Made by a program: the position numbers and the translations under genes. DNA of 64,000 nt from Bolinopsis microptera (Eukaryota; Ctenophora; Tentaculata; Lobata; Bolinopsidae), in assembly GCF_026151205.1 (NCBI RefSeq), contig NC_087080.1:14579337-14643336 (forward strand), in the 5' to 3' direction. Shown in pieces: positions 52,501-58,516 of the stretch. The notes under the pieces are model-generated. The model was not told the origin of the DNA, did no database searches, and saw nothing but the letters and a program-made list of their open reading frames with translations. The stretch's first letter is position 1. Each line of letters starts with the position of its first letter.

Positions 52501-55500
52501 TTCATGCTGGCCGCACTTATACTGACCAAACACCCTTCAAAAAGGAGGGGGCCATTCTGAAAACTTTTTCTTAACGAAAATTCAATTGCTCAGCGTCACA
52601 AAATAGCCTTCACCGGGGCAAAAAGGGCAGTATTGGTTGAGTGGAGCGAAAAGTATGGTTAAAATGCCCTTCTTTTGCCCCTCTTTTTAGCTCAATATTA
52701 TTATCAATTTCATTCCCTTATTTTCGGCACGATCCAGCTCTAATCATTAGTCTGATATAATAGACAAAATTCCAGTTTCTAACCTGATTTAATCCCAACA
52801 AAAACTTACTTATTCCAGGTATAACCGCCTGAACCACATTCACAGCTGTTACCACCAAACACAATATTCCCAACAACATTCCAACCTTCCTTCTTTAAAT
52901 CAGCATATATAAAACAAGTACAGAAGTAAGAAAACGTATTAAAGGATGATGAGCAGTCAGATAGACGTAGTCTGATTGAGAGCCTCACGGAAAGATGTCA
53001 ATCGCACCGTCCTGTCTCAGACTTGGGACTAGTGATTTAGTGTGTAATAGAGAAAGGAGGAGGAGGAGGAGCAGAGAATGACAGTTATGTGTCTTGTAAT
53101 TGTCTGTATGTTCAAAACAGAGCATTGTTTTTCTTACACCTACACGTGTAAACTACTCCTGTGTCTTATTCGGTGTGGAAATACTCGGCACATTCCGTAT
53201 ACTTCATACAGTTCAGAGCTGAAGGAGTGAGGAGAAGGAGGGGTAAGTGAGGAGAAGGAGGAGTAAGTGAGGAGAAGGAGGAGTAAGTGAGGAGAAGGAG
53301 GAGTAAGTGAGGTGAAGAAGGAGTAAGTGAGGAGAAGGAGGAGTAAGTTAGGAGAAGGAGGAGTAAGTGAGGTGAAGGAGGAGTAAGTGAGGAGAAGGAG
53401 GAGTAAGTGAGGAGAAGGAGGAGTAAGTGAGGAGAAGGAGGGGTAAGTGAGGAGAAGGAGGGGTAAGTGAGGAGAAGGAGGAGTAAGTGAGGAGAAGGAG
53501 GAGTAAGTGAGGAGAAGGAGGAGTACGTGAGGAGAAGGAGGAGTAAGTGAGGAGAAGGAGGAGTAAGTGAGGAGAAGGAGGAGTAAGTGAGGAGAAGGAG
53601 GGGTAAGTGAGGAGAAGGAGGAGTAAGTGTGGAGAAGGAGGAGTAAGTGAGGAGAAGGAGGGGGAAAAGAGAGGAGATGTTAGTTGTTAGATGTCACGTT
53701 GTCGTTGTAGAGCTATTTTGCCACACCTTTTTACGCTCTTACCTATAAAGGTTACTACACTTATTTCAAGATATCTCGGCTTCTGATTGGAGTAGGGAGC
53801 TCAACTTAGGCATGGAAATATTCAGAATTAATTAGCATTATTAAAGAAGGGAGGTAGAGCACGGTTCTAGAGATTCTATAGCTTATTGTACTGGGCGAAA
53901 CATCTTTTTTCAGGTGAAACTTCTAATTTTAGTTCATTTTCAAAATACTTAAATTATACAGGTAAAACACTGATTTACCGTCAACTTCTGGAAAATAATT
54001 CGGTAAATTGGGGTTTTGATTTGAGTCACAAATATGATTTCATGGTTTCAACAGTGTGGGGGCAATGATCTAAAATGGAATAAATTTCAATTTAGTATTT
54101 TACTCAATGGTCTTTCCATTTTACCCATTTAGCTGGGCAGTATTCCTCAATAAAAGGAGGTAAATTGTACATTGTAAATTGTACATTTTACATTCTTACC
54201 TGAAATACTGCAACTAAAACACTGCTTAACAGAGCAGGTGTGTTCATCAATCAACAGACCAATAAAACCCACGACTGACGACAGTAACTGTAAGCTGATA
54301 ACAATAATAAGGATATTTTCAGTTTCCTACGAAGAAGACAGGGCGAGTGGTACAGAGCGCACTAATAATAATAATACAATATCCTCAGTTTCCCACGAAG
54401 AAGACTGGGCGAGTGGTACAGAGCGCACTAATAATAATAATACAATATCCTCAGTTTCCCACGAAGAAGACTGGGCGAGTGGTACAGAGCGCACTAATAA
54501 TAACAATACAATATCCTCAGTTTCCTACGAAGAAGACAGGGAGAGTGGTACAGAGCGCACTAATAATAATAATACAATATCCTCAGTTTCCCACGAAGAA
54601 GACAGGGCGAGTGGTACAGAGCGCACTAATAATAACAATACAATATCCTCAGTTTCCTACGAAGAAGACAGGGCGAGTGGTACAGAGCGCACTAATAATA
54701 ATAATACAATATCCTCAGTTTCCCACGAAGAAGACAGGGCGAGTGGTACAGAGCGCACTAATAATAACAATACAATATCCTCAGTTTCCCACGAAGAAGA
54801 CAGGGCGAGTGGTACAGAGCGCACTAATAATAACAATACAATATCCTCAGTTTCCCACGAAGAAGACAGGGCGGGTGGTACAGAGCGCACTAATAATAAC
54901 AATACAATATCCTCAGTTTCCCACGAAGAAGGCAGGGCGAGTGGTACAGAGCGCACTAATAATAACAATAATAACGATATCCTCAGTTTCCCACGAAGAA
55001 GACAGGGCGAGTGGTACAGAGCGCACTAATAATAACAATAATAACGATATCCTCAGTTTCCCACGAAGAAGACAGGGCGAGTGGTACAGAGCGCACTGAT
55101 AATAACAATACAATATCCTCAGTTTCCCACGAAGAAGACAGGGCGAGTGGTACAGAGCGCCCTAATAATAACAATACAATATCCTCAGTTTCCCACGAAG
55201 AAGACAGGGCGAGTCGTACAGAGCGCCCTAATAATAACAATACAATATCCTCAGTTTCCCACGAAGAAGACAGGGCGAGTGGTACAGAGCGCCCTTCTGC
55301 TGGCAGTTAATCCTCTAGTTCTAGTGTTGGAGTACAGTTACGTGTACGTCTACCTGCACCTCCCTGATCAATTACAGGTATGTATAATCTTTCTTGCTTT
55401 TAAAATCAATAACATTTATTTCTTCGGATTTATGTATTTTTTTATTTCAAAATTGTTTTGACGACTGTCTCAATTTCTACGACTACTAGACATGTAGATT

Positions 55501-57943
55501 GTAGATTGTAGATTGTAGATGCTATTAGACAAATTAAAATGACTTTAATAAGTTGGTACATTTGATTTGAAAGATAAAACACGATATAAATTGATCTCTT
55601 CTACGGGGAAAAACAACAACATGAATACACGACGCCGAAGACACTATTTTGGCTTTCTTTAATCTTTAATCTACTGTGCAAATAGCAATACTCTCTATTC
55701 GTTGTGCTAGAACCTAATCCAAAATCAAGAGTCCACAAATCAGAGTAAAGAAGCTTTGTAAAGTAAAATAAAGAGATATTATTGCATTTGAACTTCTCAG
55801 TCCATGGAAAGGAAATGTTAAGGTCTATCCTGGATATCGACAGCAGCAGAATCGGTAATATCCTATTCCAAGCCCTTCCAGAATGGCCGAGTCGTCAGCC
55901 TTCACCTCGTCAAAACGAACGTCTGTGTTACCCGCTGTAGCACATCCGTAGTTGTAGAACATGCCTACTTGATCAGTGTAAGATGTTGCCTTTCCAACGG
56001 TCCCCTGGATAGAAACATCTGCATCACAGATACTGTATATTGTTTTGGCACATTGAACCGCACACGACTCGGTATTTTCTTTTGCTAGCACCATATTACC
56101 CCTGGGTCCGGAACCTCCTGTAGCAGTGCTCCCCCGGCAAGCGGCTGCAGCAGCAACATGGAGGCTGTACCACGCCATCTCCTTCTGTATCTCAGACACT
56201 TCGTTCCGTAATACTTCCACCTCTTTTTTTGCTTCCAGCTCACTCTTGACTGCTTCTCTGATAGAAATCCGCACTATCTCCTCTTCTATTGAACACGCTT
56301 CGCTAGGTGCCATCAGCGTTAACAGTAAAACTGCAGCAGTCACAATGTTTTTCATTCCTAGGCAATGAATAATGTTAGAAAAAATTTACAAAATATATGA
56401 AGGTGGAAATAAATGAAGATTTAAAGCCAATCCAATTCAAAGATTTGAATAAAATTTGAAACAGTCGTTCGACTGATGAGTGCACATTCGGGAAACAATA
56501 TTTTCATTTTCTGACAAAAATGTCCTGAACTAACCAAGTAACCACTGCCCGAAGATGCCTAATGAATGAATGAATGTCACCAGATAACGACCAGATAAAC
56601 CCTCTCTCTAAATGTTTTAAATATTTACTTTTTTCTTTCGGCAATAATTGAATTATGACATCAAATTGACAAGTTAACAGGACCGTTTACAATGAGATAA
56701 ATTCCGCCGTATAAATAACGGCAAACAATGCAGCCATATTAGCACCATCGTGTCCGTGAGCAAATATTTTATCGTGGGATTCTTTTGTAAATTACCACAT
56801 TTTACTGGTTCTGGATTCTTCCTATTCACCTGGGCCCATAAGAGCATAAGAAAACAATGTTCACTAAAGAATCACACCGAGTTAAGAAGGGGCGAACAGA
56901 ACTTAGGAGTAAGGAGTCTCCCTAAGGATTAAGGACTCAGGAGCTGGTTTTCAGATGAATACAAATTCAAAGGGTTCTTATTTATTGAGCCGGTGCTTTT
57001 CTGCGGCAAGTTCACCGGCAAAATTTGACAATTGTCACCACCAATGGCGACAGTGGCGAAGCCGCCCTGCCAAATATAAAAGCTTACAGTTTTGGACCTC
57101 TTCATCGGCCATCGCGGTAACTCTCACTATTCATAAAACAATTTCTTATAACATTTACTTAAAACTCCAGTTGATTTACTGACTTACACCAGGGATCAGT
57201 TTTAGGAGCTGTGCACGAGCACGCTACCTCCGTTATCGAGAGCAAGTACACACCACGTGTTATGACGTCACACCACGTGTTATGACGTCACACCACGTGT
57301 TATGACGTCACACCACGTGTTTACTGACACTGTTTACACCAGGGATCAGTTTTAGGAGCTGTGCACGAGCACGCTACCTCCGTTATCGAGAGCAAGTACA
57401 CACCACGTGTTATGACGTCACACCACGTGTTATGACGTCACACCACGTGTTATGACGTCACACCACGTGTTTACTGACACTTTCCACCAGGGATCAGTTT
57501 TAGGAGTTGTGCACGAGCACGCTACCTCAGTTATCGAGAGCAAGTACACACCACGTGTTATGACGTCATAACACGTGTTATGACGTCACACCACGTGTTA
57601 TGACGTCACACCACGTGTTTACTGACACTGTTTCCACCAGGGATCAGTTTTAGGAGCTGTGCACGAGCACGCTACCTCAGTCATCGAGAGCAAGTACACG
57701 CTGGGCGTGTGGACGTGGAGTGCTTACAGCTACCTACTGCTCCCCGTATGGGCCCTGCAGTGGACCCTGCATCTTCCTGACATATCTGAGGTTAAGGAGA
57801 TTGAGATGAGGGTGAGGGTGAGGAGGTTACTACCAATGAGGAGGTTACCTGTGAGGAGGTTACCAGTGAGGGGGTTGGAGATGGAAAGGATAAAACTGAG
57901 TAGTAATATGGATTATGGAGTAGGGAAATGTTTATTAATGTAG
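19572..57943 (+). CDS. GPAA1: GPI transamidase component GPAA1 (12 exons over 38 kb)
   Basis: Exons: 19572-19644, 19849-19979, 20550-20693, 20913-21083, 21267-21369, 21532-21635, 27478-27600, 27939-28133, 28290-28440, 34726-34910, 55255-55377 and 57641-57943. They total 1806 nt with continuous phase and give 601 residues (human 621). GPAA1 is a multi-pass ER protein of the GPI transamidase and has an M28 peptidase-like lumenal domain. Recognisable blocks are YLAGVIGIALF (TM1), LGVEVYTQNF, IYAIYRAPKVASTEAVV, YGIGAWLQSYHDIN, GAIQAALHLDM, AINGQLPDIDL, RFVCLSVYMIPCGLLL and the last TM block SYLLLPVWALQWTL. Introns 6, 10 and 11 (5.8, 20.3 and 2.3 kb) each contain an antisense gene. Exons 3, 11 and 12 are preceded by partial duplicates of their own acceptor and start. 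The C-terminal Arg/Met-rich tail beyond the last TM segment is an oddity relative to human. Confidence 0.94.
20438..20584 (+). repeat. Duplicated acceptor plus start of GPAA1 exon 3
   Basis: A segment ending ATTGTCCAG and followed by the first 26 nt of exon 3 occurs twice, 90 bp apart: a decoy with exon-like start at 20460 and the true exon at 20550. Over about 48 nt the copies differ at only two positions. The decoy reads into an in-frame stop (TAA) about 15 codons in, so use of it would truncate the protein. Confidence 0.9.
21650..21699. repeat. Perfect 24-bp inverted repeat
   Basis: Arms 21650-21673 and 21676-21699 are perfect reverse complements with a 2-nt spacer, 15 bp after the donor of GPAA1 exon 6. 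A weaker hairpin follows at about 21698-21727 and another near 21846-21897. They may be remnants of a foldback element. Confidence 0.85.
21972..25944 (-). CDS. Secreted CCP/Ig mosaic protein, nested in GPAA1 intron 6
   Basis: Ten exons in phase: 25881-25944, 25299-25703, 24897-25055, 24594-24767, 23875-24156, 23488-23757, 23034-23315, 22765-22860, 22334-22483 and 21972-22201, totalling 703 residues. The start gives a signal peptide (MRVLLAVSLLLYQALTKD). Then come a 135-residue beta-rich domain of uncertain family (possibly farnesoic acid O-methyltransferase-like), a small Cys-rich module, a CCP/sushi domain, three Ig domains, a short Cys-rich EGF/TNFR-like module, a GCC2/GCC3-type module (NTCEECPKNKIS) and a last CCP. 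Each domain is on its own exon or pair, mostly with phase 1 borders, as in shuffled extracellular genes. The first and third Ig exons are near-identical. The end assumes read-through at 22013 to the stop at 21972; further exons are possible. No TM segment is seen, so a secreted recognition or matrix role is likely. The whole gene is antisense to GPAA1. Confidence 0.8.
25945..27477. other. Rest of GPAA1 intron 6, no other gene seen
   Basis: The stretch upstream of the nested CCP/Ig gene is AT-rich and should hold its promoter. I see no further exon, and the short open frames here show no recognisable domain. Confidence 0.4.
28785..29286. mobile_element. hAT-like MITE with 8-bp target-site duplication
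   Basis: The 502-bp element starts CAAGGTTGTTAAATACGT and ends with the reverse complement. It is flanked on both sides by CTACTATG (28777-28784 and 29287-29294). An 8-bp duplication and terminal CAAGG are typical of hAT elements. The interior repeats the motifs AATACGTCGTAATACG and AATACGCC and has no coding potential, so it is non-autonomous. It lies in GPAA1 intron 9. Confidence 0.88.
29295..29910. other. GPAA1 intron 9 sequence, no gene seen
   Basis: Non-coding intron sequence between the MITE and the CRE-containing array. A short tandem AGAAAGT tract lies near 29852-29880. Confidence 0.4.
29911..30128. repeat. 16-bp minisatellite carrying the CRE palindrome
   Basis: About 13 copies of GAATGACGTCACTGAA are arranged head to tail, with one copy mutated to GACTTCAC and one interrupted. 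Every unit contains TGACGTCA, the consensus CREB/ATF palindrome. The array lies in GPAA1 intron 9. Confidence 0.92.
30834..34013. mobile_element. 3.2-kb terminal-inverted-repeat element filled with satellite
   Basis: The left end reads poly-G then TGTCACGTCCGTCTATGTCC. The right end carries a near reverse complement ending in poly-C. Both ends are flanked by TATAGA in the same orientation (30828-30833 and 34014-34019), a plausible 6-bp target duplication. Just inside each end lie GGACATAG(A/G)C arrays, in direct orientation to one another around a shared block containing CATAGAATCCAAAAAGGACA. A GTCCG-rich foldback motif occurs at 31020-31093. The centre is a pyrimidine satellite. No transposase is present. 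Confidence 0.75.
31110..33760 (+). repeat. Pyrimidine satellite (TCC-rich, CAG-punctuated) with 602-bp higher-order units
   Basis: About 2.65 kb is composed almost only of TCC/CTC runs interrupted by TCAG, CTGGG and CCATCC motifs. The landmark TCCTCCAGCCTCCTGGGT recurs at 31981, 32583 and 33185, giving a higher-order period of 602 bp repeated three times; an older related unit begins near 31142. On the + strand, which is the transcribed strand of GPAA1, each pyrimidine run followed by CAG looks like a 3' splice site. Open frames across it are Ser/Pro low complexity and not considered genes. Confidence 0.9.
34014..34725. other. End of GPAA1 intron 9, dispersed repeat
   Basis: The segment at about 34020-34170 is similar to 39975-40120 (shared ATGAGCAGAGCTAGAAA and neighbouring words), so it is a copy of a dispersed family. 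A small tandem array of a GGTGACCATGACTACA unit lies at about 34420-34482. Confidence 0.55.
34911..37029. other. GPAA1 intron 10 before the MULE, no gene seen
   Basis: No supported exon. A short ACTAGAATAAAG tandem lies at about 36440-36478. The segment at about 36908-36990 shares GGACCGGAAACGACCGG with about 30722-30740, marking a dispersed repeat family also hinted at near 39468. Confidence 0.5.
37396..37480. repeat. 7-bp tandem repeat (GAATACT)n
   Basis: About 12 nearly perfect copies of GAATACT lie directly downstream of the transposase stop codon. Confidence 0.92.
37487..38503 (-). CDS. MULE transposase domain protein (partial)
   Basis: An open frame of 338 residues. It contains DWIADGTFYVSPKIFPQSY, LVYILSGDKKGDTYEFVLDV, ILVDFEKAVMNAF, WDVSNCYFHLCQAVQKNIQ and TSNMVEGFHRGF, the usual order of a MULE (Mutator-like) DDE transposase core. 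The first two Asp of the catalytic triad are likely those in ADGTF and VDFEKA. An N-terminal DNA-binding domain (often FLYWCH or SWIM-associated) is absent, so this is a partial or decayed copy. It lies in GPAA1 intron 10, antisense to GPAA1. Confidence 0.82.
   Translation of the reverse strand: MFLGIVIQRSRAAASGSSQHQEATTSEDFTLPPTCTSTRRDEPFVLFDGSTDRGVRVIVFSTSRNMKTLSEHSDWIADGTFYVSPKIFPQSYTIHSVVDNKCVPLVYILSGDKKGDTYEFVLDVIKHYFDQHCPVDTGTILVDFEKAVMNAFMKSLPGWDVSNCYFHLCQAVQKNIQKNFKKIYFTDKLFARAARLVVFLAFVPVADVEEVFYEITYYIQTNYPKLMSIVNYFEKTYLGSVIVDSEVRLLPAYPLGFWNHFARIIRDPEFPRTSNMVEGFHRGFKSRVHRPKPSVQEYVRAIKEQQVITDFHIDRLSVGKTPAKRRRNCHTQPICSKL
38822..38942. mobile_element. Small G-ended foldback element related to 31013-31093
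   Basis: The segment begins with a G run and CTCATGTTTT, carries GTCCGTTCGGTACCCTATAT and AACGGACAAAAA, and ends ACATAAGTAGGGGG. The ends are imperfect inverted repeats. The interior is closely related to the block inside the 3.2-kb element at 31013-31093, so both belong to one short non-coding family. Confidence 0.55.
39946..41205. other. GPAA1 intron 10 between MULE and nested VWF-D gene
   Basis: No supported exon. It includes the dispersed-repeat copy at 39975-40120 and two similar segments at about 40915-40985 and 41035-41110 (both contain GCTCCGGGCAGAGGGAGAGG-like or related words), which suggest an old duplication. Confidence 0.45.
41206..41211 (-). terminator. Polyadenylation signal of the VWF-D gene
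   Basis: AATAAA on the minus strand lies about 126 nt after the TAG at 41337, a suitable distance for 3' end formation. Confidence 0.6.
41337..52879 (-). CDS. Secreted VWF-D/C8/TIL/VWC/Ig mosaic protein, 29 exons, nested in GPAA1 intron 10
   Basis: Exons, 5' to 3': 52810-52879, 52316-52534, 52020-52161, 51742-51875, 51458-51589, 51133-51256, 50803-50897, 50440-50590, 49759-49981, 49332-49619, 48758-48863, 48474-48620, 46740-47072, 46114-46209, 45793-45963, 45503-45628, 45155-45283, 44867-45017, 44521-44615, 44301-44397, 44056-44180, 43694-43913, 43464-43565, 43141-43326, 42734-42936, 42423-42527, 42041-42284, 41693-41920, 41337-41539. About 1548 codons. A signal peptide (MLLGILCLVVTAVNVVQA) and a LamG-like region come first. 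Then VWC, VWF-D (CYGSGDPHYRSWDGKYFDY), C8, TIL, VWC and Ig-like exons; then a second VWC, VWF-D (LVTGDPHYKSFDGHRHDF), C8, TIL, VWC and Ig set; then a Lys-rich tail. GLCGSWD closes both D domains. Such proteins form disulfide-linked mucin or clotting-type multimers (inference). Exon 10 uses a GC donor, and exon 13 carries a one-base frame shift. Confidence 0.88.
47228..48358. mobile_element. 1.13-kb non-coding terminal-inverted-repeat element
   Basis: The ends are ATAGGGTAAAGCACATAATT and, inverted on the right, ATAGGGTAAGGCACGTAATT, with 24 of 26 terminal positions matching. The interior repeats the word ACAAAATTAGG in both orientations at least six times and has no open frame of note. It lies in the intron between exons 12 and 13 of the VWF-D gene. 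No clear target duplication is visible. Confidence 0.8.
49136..49300. repeat. 42-bp tandem repeat in the GC-AG intron
   Basis: About four copies of a 42-bp unit beginning TTTTAGCTCTTATATGGC lie in the intron that follows exon 10 of the VWF-D gene. The copies are nearly identical. Confidence 0.88.
50018..50168. repeat. 22-bp tandem repeat near a VWF-D gene acceptor
   Basis: About seven copies of GCAGTATGTGATTATTTTTA lie just upstream (in gene sense) of the acceptor of exon 9. On the minus strand each unit contains ATACTGCAG, which resembles the first eight bases of exon 9 (ATACTGCA). Confidence 0.85.
53221..53675. repeat. 20-bp purine minisatellite
   Basis: About 22 copies of GTGAGGAGAAGGAGGAGTAA, with variants GGGGTAA and GTTAGG, stand about 340 bp upstream of the VWF-D gene start. 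The strand is strongly purine-biased. The region from here to about 54290 has no supported exon. Confidence 0.93.
54295..55290 (+). repeat. 66-bp array of duplicated intron end plus start of GPAA1 exon 11
   Basis: Fifteen copies, counting the real exon start as the last: the junction TCAG/TTTCC recurs from 54320 to 55252 with 12 spacings of 66 bp and two of 70 bp. Each unit is about 26 bp of AT-rich intron end (AATACAATATCCTCAG) followed by about 40 bp of exon-like sequence (TTTCCCACGAAGAAGACAGG and on). The last copy continues into the genuine exon body. The long open frames here, reading as 22-residue repeats, arise because 66 is divisible by three; they are not an independent gene. Confidence 0.9.
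55825..56355 (-). CDS. Small secreted coiled-coil/Cys-rich protein, nested in GPAA1 intron 11
   Basis: A single exon of 176 residues. A signal peptide (MKNIVTAAVLLLTLMAPSEA) is followed by a charged heptad-like helix (about residues 22-60: SELEAKKEVEVLRNEVSEI and on). Next come an Ala/Gly linker and a C-terminal domain with Cys in SCAVQCAKT, SICDADVSIQG, YNYGCA and FCCCRYPG. I do not recognise the family. The layout (signal, coiled coil, compact Cys domain) is that of small oligomeric secreted proteins such as lectins or matrix components. An acceptor-like CCTAG ends 2 nt before the ATG. It is antisense to GPAA1 and fully inside its last intron. Confidence 0.62.
   Translation of the reverse strand: MKNIVTAAVLLLTLMAPSEACSIEEEIVRISIREAVKSELEAKKEVEVLRNEVSEIQKEMAWYSLHVAAAAACRGSTATGGSGPRGNMVLAKENTESCAVQCAKTIYSICDADVSIQGTVGKATSYTDQVGMFYNYGCATAGNTDVRFDEVKADDSAILEGLGIGYYRFCCCRYPG
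56369..57187. other. GPAA1 intron 11, upstream of the small secreted gene
   Basis: AT-rich sequence without a supported exon. It should contain the promoter of the antisense small secreted gene. Confidence 0.4.
57188..57696 (+). repeat. Triplicated decoy of GPAA1 exon 12 start with CACGTG/TGACGTCA units
   Basis: The sequence CACCAGGGATCAGTTTTAGG and the following exon bases, to AAGTACAC, occur at 57193, 57353 and 57491 as decoys and at 57641 as the real exon 12. Each decoy keeps about 56 nt of exon-like sequence. It then runs into three or so copies of an ACCACGTGTTATGACGTCAC unit before the next acceptor. Reading through a decoy meets an in-frame TGA. The spacer units carry both an E-box (CACGTG) and a CRE palindrome (TGACGTCA). 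Confidence 0.93.
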
Positions 57944-58432
57944 CGTTTAGGTATTATAAATGCGTTTAAATGCACTATAATTTGTATTTTTGGCTATTAG
58001 CAAAGCCATTTGGATTGGTCAGCAGAATCTCTTTCATTTCAGAATCTTGCTGTTTTTTTTAATGTTTCGTTTTCGTTCTTGAGTATTTGATATTCTTCAG
58101 GATATTCTATATCTTATTTTTCATCGCTAGTTTTGTTTCATATATTAAATATAAATCCTTTTATGGATGACTTGCCATGCGCATGCGTTGCGTTGCGGTT
58201 CTCGCAATTTTTATTCATCATTTTATTTTTGTAACTGTGACGATGAAAATAATTCCGGTAGTGTAGCAGGTAGACTGTAGAGTTAATAATAACTCCAAAT
58301 TTACTGTCGATTTATCACTAAACTTTATACGACAAGTTAAGAAACTATAACTATAATCCACTGATATCCACTCACCCCGTTACTCTTTAATAGGTACCGT
58401 GTTTTCATGAAATCTCCTACTATGTAACCGAC
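57944..58432. other. GPAA1-PIGA intergenic spacer
   Basis: Contains the GPAA1 3' end and PIGA promoter. Apart from an NRF1-like motif I see no defined element. Confidence 0.4.
58178..58187 (+). promoter_or_regulatory. NRF1-like palindrome upstream of PIGA
   Basis: TGCGCATGCG, matching ten bases of the NRF1 consensus, sits about 340 bp before the PIGA ATG in an otherwise AT-rich stretch. This is a plausible housekeeping promoter element, by motif only. Confidence 0.35.
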
Positions 58433-58516
58433 CTCACTACATCAGCCTTCAGTCCGTCACCATCTCCGGGATCTTCTGCTCACTACATCCAGCCCTCAGT
58501 CTGTCACCATCTCCGG
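58430..58516 (+). repeat. Duplicated leader segment before the PIGA ATG
   Basis: A segment reading CACTACATC, CAGCC, TCAGTC and GTCACCATCTCCGG occurs twice in tandem, the second copy ending directly at the ATG. Each copy contains a TCAG that could serve as a splice acceptor 16 nt before the start codon. Confidence 0.8.

Noticed and set aside
54238-55310. Several long open frames (250-263 codons) reading as 22-residue repeats
   Set aside because: They exist in several frames because the 66-bp unit is divisible by three. The unit is intron end plus exon 11 start, not an independent gene.
17070-58516. PRPF40-WARS2-GPAA1-PIGA as one operon
   Set aside because: The genes are co-oriented and close at two joints (290 and 573 bp), but nothing in the sequence shows polycistronic transcription, and GPAA1 spans 38 kb with nested genes. 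Kept only as a test within the trans-splicing and GPI findings.
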